A stretch of DNA of 64,000 nt, taken from Acidobacteriota bacterium (GTDB taxonomy: Bacteria; Acidobacteriota; Vicinamibacteria; Vicinamibacterales; CAVVIG01). The stretch spans positions 310,001-374,000 of the forward strand of contig QHWB01000052.1 of NCBI GenBank assembly GCA_003222395.1. Direction: 5' to 3'. Under the pieces are notes generated by a model. It ran no database searches. It worked only from the letters and a program-made list of their open reading frames with translations, and was not told the origin of the DNA. A program made the translations under genes and the position numbers. Positions within the stretch are counted from its first letter, which is position 1. Each line of letters starts with the position of its first letter. This document shows positions 52,008-59,945 of the stretch, one piece after another.

Positions 52008-53075
52008 TTATGTCGATCCGAGCCGCAGCAGCTTGACGAGCGTGCCGCCGAGGATCGCTTCCTTGTCCGCGTCGCTCAGGAACGACGCGCGCAGGATGAA
52101 GTCGACGCCGACAGGCCACGGAAACGGCATGTCGGTTCCGTAGACGATCTGACGCGCGCCCATCTCGGCGACGAGATGCCGCAGTCCTTCCTCGCGAAAC
52201 ACCATCGAGTCGACCAGGATCTGATCGCGGAAGTATTCGCCGAACTTGCGCTTCATGACGGCGCAGTTCTGCGGATCGCGAGTGCACGCCGCTTCCGACC
52301 GGCCGAGATACGACGGCAGGTAGCCGCCGGCGTGCGCCGCGCAGACGCGCAGCCCGGGAAACTTGTCGAGCGTCCCGTCGAAAATCAGATGCGAGAGAAA
52401 GACCGTCGTCTCGAGCGGATTGCCGATGGTGTTGCCCAATCCGCCGCGGCCGCGCAACCGCTGGTTCTGCGTCGTGCCCGGCGCGTTGCGCGGGTGCATG
52501 AACACGAGCACGCCGAGCTCCTGCGCTTTCGCCCAGAACGGATCGAATTTCGGCGACGACAGCTCCTCGCCTTCGACGCTGCCGCCGATGGCGGCACCGC
52601 GCAGCCCGAGCCTTTTGATTCCGTGTTCCAGCTGCTCGGCCGCCAGATCGGGAAACTGCAGCGACACCGTCGCGAGCCCGACGAACCGATCCGGATGCGC
52701 CGCGCACCACGCGGAGAGCTTCTCGTTCTCGACGGCCACGATCCGGCACGCGAGCTCGCGTTCGGCCGAGTACCAGAACGCGTTGACGCTCAAGACCTGC
52801 ACGTCGATCCCCTGCTCGTCGATCGCTTTGAGGCGTTCGGCGCCGAGCACGAGGCCGCCTTCCTGATCGCCGCCGCCCCCTCTCCCGCCGCCCGCGGGCG
52901 CGAGCTTCGTACCTTTAATGATGTCGCCGACCTCGGGCACCGACAGGTGGCCGTGGACGTCGACCACCTTGATGCGCCGGCGGCCGACGGAAACTTCGCG
53001 CCGTGGCGGCGTCTGGATGAAGAAGCCGGCGGCGGCGCCGGCGCCGGTCTTGACGAATGCTCTGCGGGTCAGCAT
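52008..53075 (-). CDS. Tat-exported amidohydrolase (ACMSD-like, amidohydrolase 2 family)
   Basis: A 355-residue protein with a twin-arginine signal (LTRRAFVKTGAGAAAGF). The metal motif VDVHGHL (His41, His43), a strand with HPRNAPG, CAAHAGGYLPS and YGTDMPFPW (the last Asp being the usual catalytic residue) mark a TIM-barrel amidohydrolase 2 enzyme, related to decarboxylases and hydrolases of aromatic acids. A Gly-rich loop (PAGGGRGGGGDQ) follows the first strand. ATG 53075 follows GGAGG. It is 128 bases downstream of receptor 3 and just upstream of the tandem hydrolase, suggesting joint processing of an imported compound. Confidence 0.87.
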   Translation of the reverse strand: MLTRRAFVKTGAGAAAGFFIQTPPRREVSVGRRRIKVVDVHGHLSVPEVGDIIKGTKLAPAGGGRGGGGDQEGGLVLGAERLKAIDEQGIDVQVLSVNAFWYSAERELACRIVAVENEKLSAWCAAHPDRFVGLATVSLQFPDLAAEQLEHGIKRLGLRGAAIGGSVEGEELSSPKFDPFWAKAQELGVLVFMHPRNAPGTTQNQRLRGRGGLGNTIGNPLETTVFLSHLIFDGTLDKFPGLRVCAAHAGGYLPSYLGRSEAACTRDPQNCAVMKRKFGEYFRDQILVDSMVFREEGLRHLVAEMGARQIVYGTDMPFPWPVGVDFILRASFLSDADKEAILGGTLVKLLRLGST

Positions 53076-53203
53076 GGCGGCTCCTCCGATTACGGCGCGA
53101 GCGACGCGAGGTACGCCGCCGTCGCCAGCCCTCCTGATACAGCGCGGGCCGGGCGGATTGCGTCCACCCGGCCCTGCGACATGCCTGACTCTGAACGTCT
53201 GTT

Positions 53204-56083
53204 TCAGAACGTCACGCGAAATCCCAGCTGCAGCGTGCGCGGCGCGAACGAGAGATTCGTGCTCGGCTGCGGCTGGCCGTACTGTGGATTGGTGACCCGC
53301 GTCTCGTACGCGCCGTAGTTCGCGCGATTGAAGACGTTGAACAGTTCCACGTAGCCGCCGGCTGTCGCATGGCCGTGGAGCGGCACCCGTTCCTGCAGCC
53401 GCATGTCGACGCGATGGATCGGCGCGAACACGAAACTCTCGCGCGGGATGATCGTGCCGTCCGGCAGCAGCCGATCGACGCTGGTGATCTGAAGCCCGCG
53501 CGCGTCGCAGCCGCAGGTCGCTTGCGTGCGCTGCCCCGAGCCGTAGAAGTAGATGCCGCTCAGCTGCAGACCGTAACCGACCTGCCAGATGCCGTTGAAC
53601 ACGAGCCGATGACGCTGATCGGTTTCCGCGAACGACCGTTCGCCGCCGGCGTCGTTCGTCACCGCGAATGGCACTTCGGCGAGACCGCTGATCGGCGCCG
53701 GGTCGCGGTCCCATAGGCCCGACAGCGTGTACGTGAGCGAACCCTGCCAGCGATGGCTCATCCGCTTCGTCAAGTGCGTCTGCAGGCCGTGATAATCGGA
53801 CATGCCGGTCATCGGGAACATGCCGACGACCCCGTAGAGCGGAAACGCGCGGCGGCTCGCGATCGAATACGGATAGGCAATGCCGGTGTCCGGATTGAAC
53901 GTCACGTTGACGTTGTCCTGGATCGATTTCTCGTCGCGGCTCTTCGTGTTCACGTAGTCGATTTCGATCGCCGTATCGTTGGTCATCTGCCGCGCGACGC
54001 CGATCGAGCTCTGCCAGCTGTGCGGCACGTGCGCGTACGCCGGCGGCGGCGCCTGCTCCTGCAGATCGCGCAGGAGACATCCGGGCGCGTTGTTGACGTT
54101 ACAGAACCGCTGCAGCGCCTGGTCGTAAGTCGGCAGCGGCCCGTTGAACGGGTTCGCCGCAAAGTCCGACCGCGTGCGATCGTTGTCGACGGCAATCACC
54201 GCGATCGTCAACGGGCTCATCGGCCACAGCACGTTCGTGTTGAGGATGTCGTTGTAGTACAGGCCGGCGCCGCCGCGCAGCACCGTCCGTTCGTTGAATT
54301 GATACGCGAAGCCGAATCGCGGCTGAATGTTGTTCGCGTCCTGCGGCCGACCCGCGTGCTCGAACGGCTCGAAGGTCACGTCCTGCGCGAACGCGTTCCA
54401 GATGAGGTCGTACCGCAGACCGAGGTTCAGCGTGAGGCGGTTGCTGACCTTCCAGTCGTCCTGCGCCCACGCGCCGTACTTCCACATGTGAATCGGAGTC
54501 AGAAAGGCGGACGAATCCGACACGCCGACGGTGTAGCGCGTCGTGATCGATGAGATCGCCGCAAGATTCCACGTATCCGCATTGAACGGATCGGGGAAGA
54601 GATCCTCGATGTTCGCGGGAACCGGCCCGCCGTTCGCCGTGATGACGCCGCCGCACCGGTTGCAGTTGCGCGTCTCGTCGAGGAGGTGCAGGTACTCGCC
54701 GCCGGCCTTCAGATCGTGGCGCCCCGCCGCGTCGTACGACAAGGTGAAGTCGTCGCGCAGCGTGTACGCGTTCTGATTGCGGTAGCGCGGCAGGTTGTTG
54801 TTGCGGTTGAACGAGAAGCCCCTGAAGTTGATGACGGGGCCGTCGGTCGTGATCCCGTTGCCGGCCTGCCAGTGCTGCGACCACTTCGTGAGGCTCTGCT
54901 GGTCGATGCCGTAGGAAGCGTAGCCGTATCTAAACTCGTTGACCGCGCGAGCGCTGATGACCTGCGTGAACTGACCGATGACGTCGGTGTTGTGCTCGCG
55001 GTTGCTGTTGGTTGCCGAGGGATGGTTGCCGGTTCCAGCTCCGAACGGTTCGAAGAGGCCTGAATGGGCGACCTTCCCCATCAGGCGCATCGTCGACGAC
55101 AGCTGTTGATCGAGCCGCACGCCGCCAAGCTTCACGTTTCTGATGCCGTCCAACTCGACGTTGAACCGCGGATACGGCGTCGTCCAGATCGAGGTCAGCG
55201 GCTGGCGCTCGTATTCATAGTTGCCGAAGAAATGCAGCTTGTTCTTGACGATCGGGCCGCCCAGCGTGCCGCTGATCTGCTGATTCTTGTAGGGGAGGAC
55301 GCGTTTCAGCACCGGGTCGGCCGCGTTCCACGCGCTGTCGCGGAAGTTGCCGACGAGCGAACCGCCCAGCAGGTTCGTTCCCGATTTCGTGACGACGTTC
55401 ACCTGCACGCCCGTGGAGCGTCCCTGCGTCGCGTCGAAGCGGTTCGAGATGAACTGGAACTCCGCGATCGAATCGTTGCTGTACCGCGACTGATTGCCCG
55501 TACCGAGATTTGCAGTGACCTGCTGGCCGTCGACGTTCAACTGGAACTCGCGCACGTCGACTCGATCCTGAACCGGCAGCGATCCCTGCGCGTTGGTCCT
55601 GTTTCCCGGCGCGAGCAGCGCGAGCGACATCCAGTTGCGTCCCTGCGACGGCAGTTCCTGCACCTGGCGCTGATCGATGTTGCCGCCCAGGCTCGACGTC
55701 GTCGTTTCGATGAGCGGCGACTGCGCGGTGACGACGACCGATTCCTGCACTGAAGCGGGCGCCATCTGCAGATTGATCACCGCCGTCTGGCCAACGAGCA
55801 GCTCCAGGCCGGTTCGCGTGAGCGTGCTGAACCCAGCGAGTTCCGCGGTCAACCTGTAGACGCCGATGCGCACGGGTATGCGGTAGACCCCGCGCTGATC
55901 GGTCGTCGCTTCAAAGCTGTTGCCGGTGGCTTCGAGGACCGCTCGAAGCGTGACGCCAGGCAGAATCGCGCCGGTGGAATCGGTCACCGTGCCGCTGAAC
56001 ACTGCCTCCTGCGCGAACGCCGCGATGGGCGCCGCTACGATTGCGCACACACAGATCAACCGCCGGACGACGCTCGATGTCAT
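53204..56083 (-). CDS. Oar-like TonB-dependent receptor 3
   Basis: A 959-residue receptor: signal peptide (ICVCAIVAAPIAAFAQ), carboxypeptidase-regulatory-like domain (EAVFSGTVTDSTGAILPGV; DQRGVYRIPVRIGVYRL), plug (GGNIDQRQVQELPSQGRNWM) and barrel ending RTLQLGFRVTF. Sequence is close to receptors 1 and 2. ATG 56083 follows GAGGGAG by five bases. A cupredoxin gene ends 90 bases upstream and an amidohydrolase, hydrolase and DUF6152 gene follow downstream on the same strand, so this receptor is the most clearly placed inside a functional locus. Substrate unknown. Confidence 0.93.
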   Translation of the reverse strand: MTSSVVRRLICVCAIVAAPIAAFAQEAVFSGTVTDSTGAILPGVTLRAVLEATGNSFEATTDQRGVYRIPVRIGVYRLTAELAGFSTLTRTGLELLVGQTAVINLQMAPASVQESVVVTAQSPLIETTTSSLGGNIDQRQVQELPSQGRNWMSLALLAPGNRTNAQGSLPVQDRVDVREFQLNVDGQQVTANLGTGNQSRYSNDSIAEFQFISNRFDATQGRSTGVQVNVVTKSGTNLLGGSLVGNFRDSAWNAADPVLKRVLPYKNQQISGTLGGPIVKNKLHFFGNYEYERQPLTSIWTTPYPRFNVELDGIRNVKLGGVRLDQQLSSTMRLMGKVAHSGLFEPFGAGTGNHPSATNSNREHNTDVIGQFTQVISARAVNEFRYGYASYGIDQQSLTKWSQHWQAGNGITTDGPVINFRGFSFNRNNNLPRYRNQNAYTLRDDFTLSYDAAGRHDLKAGGEYLHLLDETRNCNRCGGVITANGGPVPANIEDLFPDPFNADTWNLAAISSITTRYTVGVSDSSAFLTPIHMWKYGAWAQDDWKVSNRLTLNLGLRYDLIWNAFAQDVTFEPFEHAGRPQDANNIQPRFGFAYQFNERTVLRGGAGLYYNDILNTNVLWPMSPLTIAVIAVDNDRTRSDFAANPFNGPLPTYDQALQRFCNVNNAPGCLLRDLQEQAPPPAYAHVPHSWQSSIGVARQMTNDTAIEIDYVNTKSRDEKSIQDNVNVTFNPDTGIAYPYSIASRRAFPLYGVVGMFPMTGMSDYHGLQTHLTKRMSHRWQGSLTYTLSGLWDRDPAPISGLAEVPFAVTNDAGGERSFAETDQRHRLVFNGIWQVGYGLQLSGIYFYGSGQRTQATCGCDARGLQITSVDRLLPDGTIIPRESFVFAPIHRVDMRLQERVPLHGHATAGGYVELFNVFNRANYGAYETRVTNPQYGQPQPSTNLSFAPRTLQLGFRVTF

Positions 56084-56173
56084 ATGGGCTCCCTCTGAGG
56101 ACAATGAATCCCAACGACGCGGGCCCGAAATGAAGCCGAAATGGAGCGCATTCTACACCGCCGCTTCCCTCTG

Positions 56174-56908
56174 TCAACGTTGCGGATCCGGTTTTTCGCT
56201 TCCGGTGTAGATGAATTCGACGACTGCTGTGTTGCCGGCCGTGACGTCGACGCTCTGCGTCAACGTCCCGTACCGTTCGTGCCATGCACGGATCGTGTGG
56301 CGGCCGGGAGGAATCGCGTCGATCGTGAAGACTCCTGCGCCGCTGCTGACGGTGAAGTACGGGTGATCAACGACCCCGACGAACGCGGTCATCCAGCGGT
56401 GGACGTCGCAGGCGATGTGCAGCATGACCTCTTCGTGCTTCAACTCGACCTTGTAGACCATTCCCCTCAACGGCTGGCCGATGTTGAAGTCGTTCGACGC
56501 TTTGGAGAGCCCGTGCACGTCGTGCAGCGTTGGATCGCTGTTCCGGAACTCGATCGTCTGGCCGACGCGCGCGCCGACGACACGGGGCCGGTACATGCAG
56601 CGCTGCTGATCGATCGTCACGACGCCGGCGGGACGCGGAGCGTCCGGAAACGACCCCGCGAGGTGCACGAACGCGTTGGCGAGCCCGCCATCGTCGCTCG
56701 TCACGACCGCGTCCTGCACGATGCGCTTGCCGCGCGCCGCCTCTGCGCAGCGCGGGTCCATACCCATCCGGATGATCGGATTGCCCGGGGGCGGAGCGGT
56801 CAGCCGCACACGTCCCTGGATGGATCCGCCGGCGGCGGTCGACGGCTGCCAAGCGACGACCGGCACCACGGCGCACACGAGCGTGAGCGACAAGAGCCAG
56901 CGCATCAT
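56174..56908 (-). CDS. secreted cupredoxin-like protein with regulatory-like tail (paralogue of 7087 gene)
   Basis: A 244-residue protein with a signal peptide (LLSLTLVCAVVPVVAW). Candidate type-1 copper ligands are His in TLHDVHG and Cys, His, Met in IACDVHRWMTAF. An N-terminal insertion holds GMDPRCAEAARGKRI. The end, from FTVSSGAGVFTIDAIPPG, is the beta-sandwich tail also seen in the 7087 protein. Its ATG overlaps the stop of the cytochrome gene (ATGA), so expression is coupled: a likely periplasmic electron-transfer pair. Start ATG 56908 is chosen because of that overlap. Confidence 0.8.
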   Translation of the reverse strand: MMRWLLSLTLVCAVVPVVAWQPSTAAGGSIQGRVRLTAPPPGNPIIRMGMDPRCAEAARGKRIVQDAVVTSDDGGLANAFVHLAGSFPDAPRPAGVVTIDQQRCMYRPRVVGARVGQTIEFRNSDPTLHDVHGLSKASNDFNIGQPLRGMVYKVELKHEEVMLHIACDVHRWMTAFVGVVDHPYFTVSSGAGVFTIDAIPPGRHTIRAWHERYGTLTQSVDVTAGNTAVVEFIYTGSEKPDPQR

Positions 56909-57516
56909 TTCTTGTTCTTCGGATACCAGTACTTCAGGTGGCAGTGCTCGCATGCCGCGTCGATCGCGTCGCCCGAGTCGAGCAGGGCTTCAGCGTCTTT
57001 CTTTTCCGTCGCGTTCAGCGCCCGTGTCGCCGCGGCGACGAGCTCCTGCGCGCGCGCGATCCACGTCGCGCGATCCGATGCGACCAGCTTCGCGATCTGA
57101 TCCGGCGTCAGCTCGATCGCGCTCGCTTTTTCGGCGACCGACGTCGAAGACTCGGCGAGCGCATCGGCGGCGGCGATGCTGGCCGGGCTCGCGATGCGGC
57201 GGCCCGGCATCATGAGCAGATTGCCCGCCTCGACCAGCGTCAGCGCGTTGTTGCGGACCACGGCCCACTCGTGATCGTTTTTCGGCGTCTTCGTTTCCTG
57301 TCCTCTGATCGAAATCGTGGTCGACACCGCCTCGAAGACGACGTCGGAGCTCGGATCGACCATCGCGAGCATCAAATCCTGGACCGTCGCGACGGGCCGG
57401 CCGCCGGGACGCCGCGTCGATGCGATTGACTGAGGCGCCTGCTGAGCCGACACGACGCTCACCGAGCAGCACATGACGGCGATGCCAACCCGGTATCCGA
57501 ACCGACTCGTGGCCAT
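56905..57516 (-). CDS. exported monoheme cytochrome c
   Basis: A 203-residue secreted protein with a signal peptide (AVMCCSVSVVSAQQ) and one heme motif CEHCH near the C-terminus (ACEHCHLKYWYPKNKK). Before it are amphipathic helices (VQDLMLAMVDPSSDVVFEA; LVEAGNLLMMPGRRI; ATWIARAQELVAAATRAL), the four-helix arrangement of cytochrome c-prime-like proteins with a C-terminal CxxCH. ATG 57516 gives the best signal peptide. It follows the NHL gene by 36 bases and overlaps the cupredoxin start by four bases. Confidence 0.82.
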   Translation of the reverse strand: MATSRFGYRVGIAVMCCSVSVVSAQQAPQSIASTRRPGGRPVATVQDLMLAMVDPSSDVVFEAVSTTISIRGQETKTPKNDHEWAVVRNNALTLVEAGNLLMMPGRRIASPASIAAADALAESSTSVAEKASAIELTPDQIAKLVASDRATWIARAQELVAAATRALNATEKKDAEALLDSGDAIDAACEHCHLKYWYPKNKK

Positions 57517-57552
57517 CAGCGCTCCTGAAACGCGTCGGCGTCGACGATGCAC

Positions 57553-58731
57553 TTACCCCCTCGTTCCTTTCCTCGGGGCAATCATCTTCGTGATGCGTCC
57601 AACGCTCGTGTCGCCGGTATAGAGGTTGCCTTCCGAATCCATGACCATGTAGTTGGATTCGACGAACTGGCCCTCGCCTCTGCCGGGCCCGTTACCGATC
57701 GCGCCGAGCACGTTGCCATCCCAGTCTATTTTGAAGATCTGGCCATCCTGACCGGTCGCCAGCCATAACTGCTTGCGGGGATCCACATAGAGAGCGCACG
57801 TGAGGTTCCTCATTTGAATCGTTTTGAGGAACTTGCCATGTGCGTCGTAGACGACGAGTCGATATTCCTCCCGATCGGCGATATACACGTTGCCGTTGTC
57901 GGGGTTGATGGCAATCCCGTGGACCATGCTGAAGTGCCCCTGGCCGGCATGGTTGCCAAACCATTGATCGATGAATCTGCCGTTCTTATCGAGATGCAGG
58001 ACGCGCGCGGCGCCGATCTTGTTCGTCGGAGATTTGTCGGTGTCGTTGGGACTCTCGTTCGCGTGACCCTCGCCGATATAGACATCGCCGTTTGCCGCGA
58101 ACGCCAGGTGTAGCGGCTGCCAGAGAAGCCTCTGTCCCTTGGCTTCGTCCCAATCACCCCTCTGGTCCTTCACGCCGACGGTCATCAGCAGTTTTCCCTC
58201 GGGACTGAGTTTCATCACGGTGTCGCCGTTCTCGTCGCAGATCCAGATGTTGTCCTCTGCGTCGATGGTCATTCCGTGCGCCTTGTTCTGATGCCCGATG
58301 ACCTCGTCGCCGATCGCGCGAATCAGCGTGTGATTCCGGTCGAACTCGAACAACTGCGGTTTGCCCGCGGCGTTGCGCTGAAACGCGAACAGATGTCCTC
58401 TTGAATTGATCGCGACGGCCGAGACACCGCCGCCGCCTTCGGGCAACGCGAACGGGTACGCGTAGGTGAATCCCAGATCGGGTGTGCGCACTTCATGAGA
58501 AATGATGTTGCGCTCTCTTCCCCACGCGCAGATGGGCGAATGCGTGCACGGTTCCGCGCCGCTGTTCCCCTGGATGACCTCGCCTCGCCCTGCGAGTCTT
58601 CCGCCGCCTTGTGATTGCTGATCCAGAGCCGATGTCTGCGGCCGCCCGGCTCGCGCGTCAGCCGGAGGAAATGCCGGCGGTGAAGCAAAGAGTGCGAGTG
58701 CGATCACGCCGGCGAAAATGTGCCCTCTCAT
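57553..58731 (-). CDS. exported NHL-repeat protein (third in window)
   Basis: A 392-residue protein: signal peptide (GVIALALFASPPAFPPADA), a Gly-rich linker with CTHSPICAW, then six NHL-type repeats including VSAVAINSRGHLFAFQRN, MTIDAEDNIWICDENGD, LAFAANGDVYIGEGHAN, IAINPDNGNVYIADREE and MVMDSEGNLYTGDTSVGRI. A six-bladed propeller is expected. The two cysteines in the linker may form a disulfide. Start ATG 58731 follows AGGAGG. First gene of the nine-gene minus-strand run; it is divergent from the cupin gene with 159 bases between them. Confidence 0.85.
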   Translation of the reverse strand: MRGHIFAGVIALALFASPPAFPPADARAGRPQTSALDQQSQGGGRLAGRGEVIQGNSGAEPCTHSPICAWGRERNIISHEVRTPDLGFTYAYPFALPEGGGGVSAVAINSRGHLFAFQRNAAGKPQLFEFDRNHTLIRAIGDEVIGHQNKAHGMTIDAEDNIWICDENGDTVMKLSPEGKLLMTVGVKDQRGDWDEAKGQRLLWQPLHLAFAANGDVYIGEGHANESPNDTDKSPTNKIGAARVLHLDKNGRFIDQWFGNHAGQGHFSMVHGIAINPDNGNVYIADREEYRLVVYDAHGKFLKTIQMRNLTCALYVDPRKQLWLATGQDGQIFKIDWDGNVLGAIGNGPGRGEGQFVESNYMVMDSEGNLYTGDTSVGRITKMIAPRKGTRG

Positions 58732-58822
58732 TTCGGCCTCCTGACAGCTTCGAGCACGACGCGAATGAAATGAACGGTTCACCTTATACCAACGTCGACG
58801 CCTCGTCCACGAGTGCCGGCGG

Positions 58823-58828
58823 TATAAT
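58823..58828 (+). promoter_or_regulatory. candidate -10 element (TATAAT) for the cupin gene
   Basis: A perfect TATAAT lies 63 bases before the cupin ATG, in a divergent region. No good -35 hexamer is visible at 16-18 bases upstream, so support is modest. On the other strand TATAAG (58784-58789) sits in a corresponding place for the NHL gene. Confidence 0.35.
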
Positions 58829-58890
58829 TCGCGCAGCATTCGATCGACCGTCTGCATCTTCCAGCCGCGATTCACCGACGGGAGGTCGCG

Positions 58891-59661
58891 ATGATCAGAG
58901 GGATGATGGTCGGGGTCGCGGTTGCGCTGGCCGCGACGACGACGGCCGCACAATCGACTCGTGAAGGATCGGCAAAGAAAGCGACGGCCGCGCCCGCGCG
59001 AACATCGTCAGTGCAAATCTCCGTGCGCGACCAGAATCGCGCGCCGTTGTCCGGCGTTCATCTGATTCTTTCCGGCGCGGCAGCGGGAGCGTACACGACG
59101 GGCGCCGCAGGAACGACGGTCATTCCGAAGCTCAAGGACGGGTTGTACCGCGTACGGTGCGAGCACGCAGGCTTCATCACGCTCGAACGGGAGTTTACCG
59201 TTCGCGGCGGTGTGATGAAGAACGCCATCGACGTCGTGTTGAATCCGGCCCAGCCCTCCGCCGGATCCGCGCCATCCGACGCCGCGTCGGCTTCAACCGC
59301 CGGTCCGAGCGGGCCGCCAGTCACCGTGTCGATCACTGATTTCCTCGATCGAAATTTCATCGGCCGGGAGCCGATGCGGGAATCCGTATTGGCGTGCCGG
59401 CCGCTGGAGGCGGTGCGGCTGCTGCAAATGCGCGAACCCGTCGCGCGGCACGTTCACGATCGCGTGGACGAAATCATCTATGTCGTCGCGGGCGACGGCG
59501 TGCTTCGCCTCGGCGAAAACGCGATCGCGCTGCGCCCTGCCACGCTCGTCGTGGTGCCACACGGCAGCAATCACGCGTTCGAGATCCGCGGAAAGAAGCC
59601 ATTGATCGCCGTGTCGACGCTCGCCGGCGCCGCGTGCACGCCGCCCCCGACCGCACGCTGA
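58891..59661 (+). CDS. secreted cupin protein with N-terminal carboxypeptidase-regulatory-like domain
   Basis: A 256-residue exported protein. Residues 1-20 are a signal peptide (VGVAVALAATTTAAQS); about 38-115 form a regulatory-like beta sandwich (VQISVRDQNRAPLSGVHLIL; LKDGLYRVRCEHAGF); about 115-145 is an Ala/Ser/Pro linker; about 145-250 is a cupin with the metal motif RHVHDRVDEIIYVVAGDG and VVPHGSNHAFEI. A cupin exported with the same N-terminal fold as the Oar receptors is unusual. Start ATG follows GGGAGG by six bases. It may bind or remodel a periplasmic ligand; no substrate can be proposed. Confidence 0.82.
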   Translation: MIRGMMVGVAVALAATTTAAQSTREGSAKKATAAPARTSSVQISVRDQNRAPLSGVHLILSGAAAGAYTTGAAGTTVIPKLKDGLYRVRCEHAGFITLEREFTVRGGVMKNAIDVVLNPAQPSAGSAPSDAASASTAGPSGPPVTVSITDFLDRNFIGREPMRESVLACRPLEAVRLLQMREPVARHVHDRVDEIIYVVAGDGVLRLGENAIALRPATLVVVPHGSNHAFEIRGKKPLIAVSTLAGAACTPPPTAR

Positions 59662-59672
59662 ATCGCGTATAA

Positions 59673-59750
59673 AGAACAGAACGTCGCCACGCAGAGCATG
59701 ACGCCGCGAGGACGTCTCAAAGCGCTTACGGCTCGGTGACGTTCTGTTCT
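59673..59750. repeat. inverted repeat downstream of the cupin gene
   Basis: AGAACAGAACGTC (59673-59685) pairs perfectly with GACGTTCTGTTCT (59738-59750); the stem extends three more pairs with one G-T. The loop is 46-52 bases. It lies 11 bases after the cupin stop, between convergent genes, a place expected for a bidirectional terminator, but no T-run is present. A second hairpin, GCGTGGG..CCCACGC, follows at about 59787-59804. Confidence 0.75.
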
Positions 59751-59811
59751 GGATACGCCCGAGCGCTACGGCGCGAGGGCGTCAGCGCGTGGGGGGGCCC
59801 ACGCGAGTAAA

Positions 59812-59861
59812 TGTTGTTCGGACGGTCGAACGGTGCGCCAGAGCGAGGGCGGCCCGCACGC
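59812..59861 (+). repeat. 50-bp dispersed repeat, copy 2
   Basis: The same 50-base segment as at 25864-25913, same orientation, one mismatch. Here it lies between the cupin gene and receptor 4. No coding frame is conserved across it. Confidence 0.9.
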
Positions 59862-59945
59862 GGTCTCGCCGCCGTGAAGGAGCTACTGATCGACGTAGCC
59901 TTTAAAAGGTCTGCGCCGCATGCGTCGACGCAAGCGCCGTCCGGA

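Noticed and set aside
51249-53318. A 689-codon plus-strand open frame across the hydrolase and amidohydrolase genes
   Set aside because: Antisense shadow with no domain, opposite catalytic motifs that are clearly coding on the minus strand.
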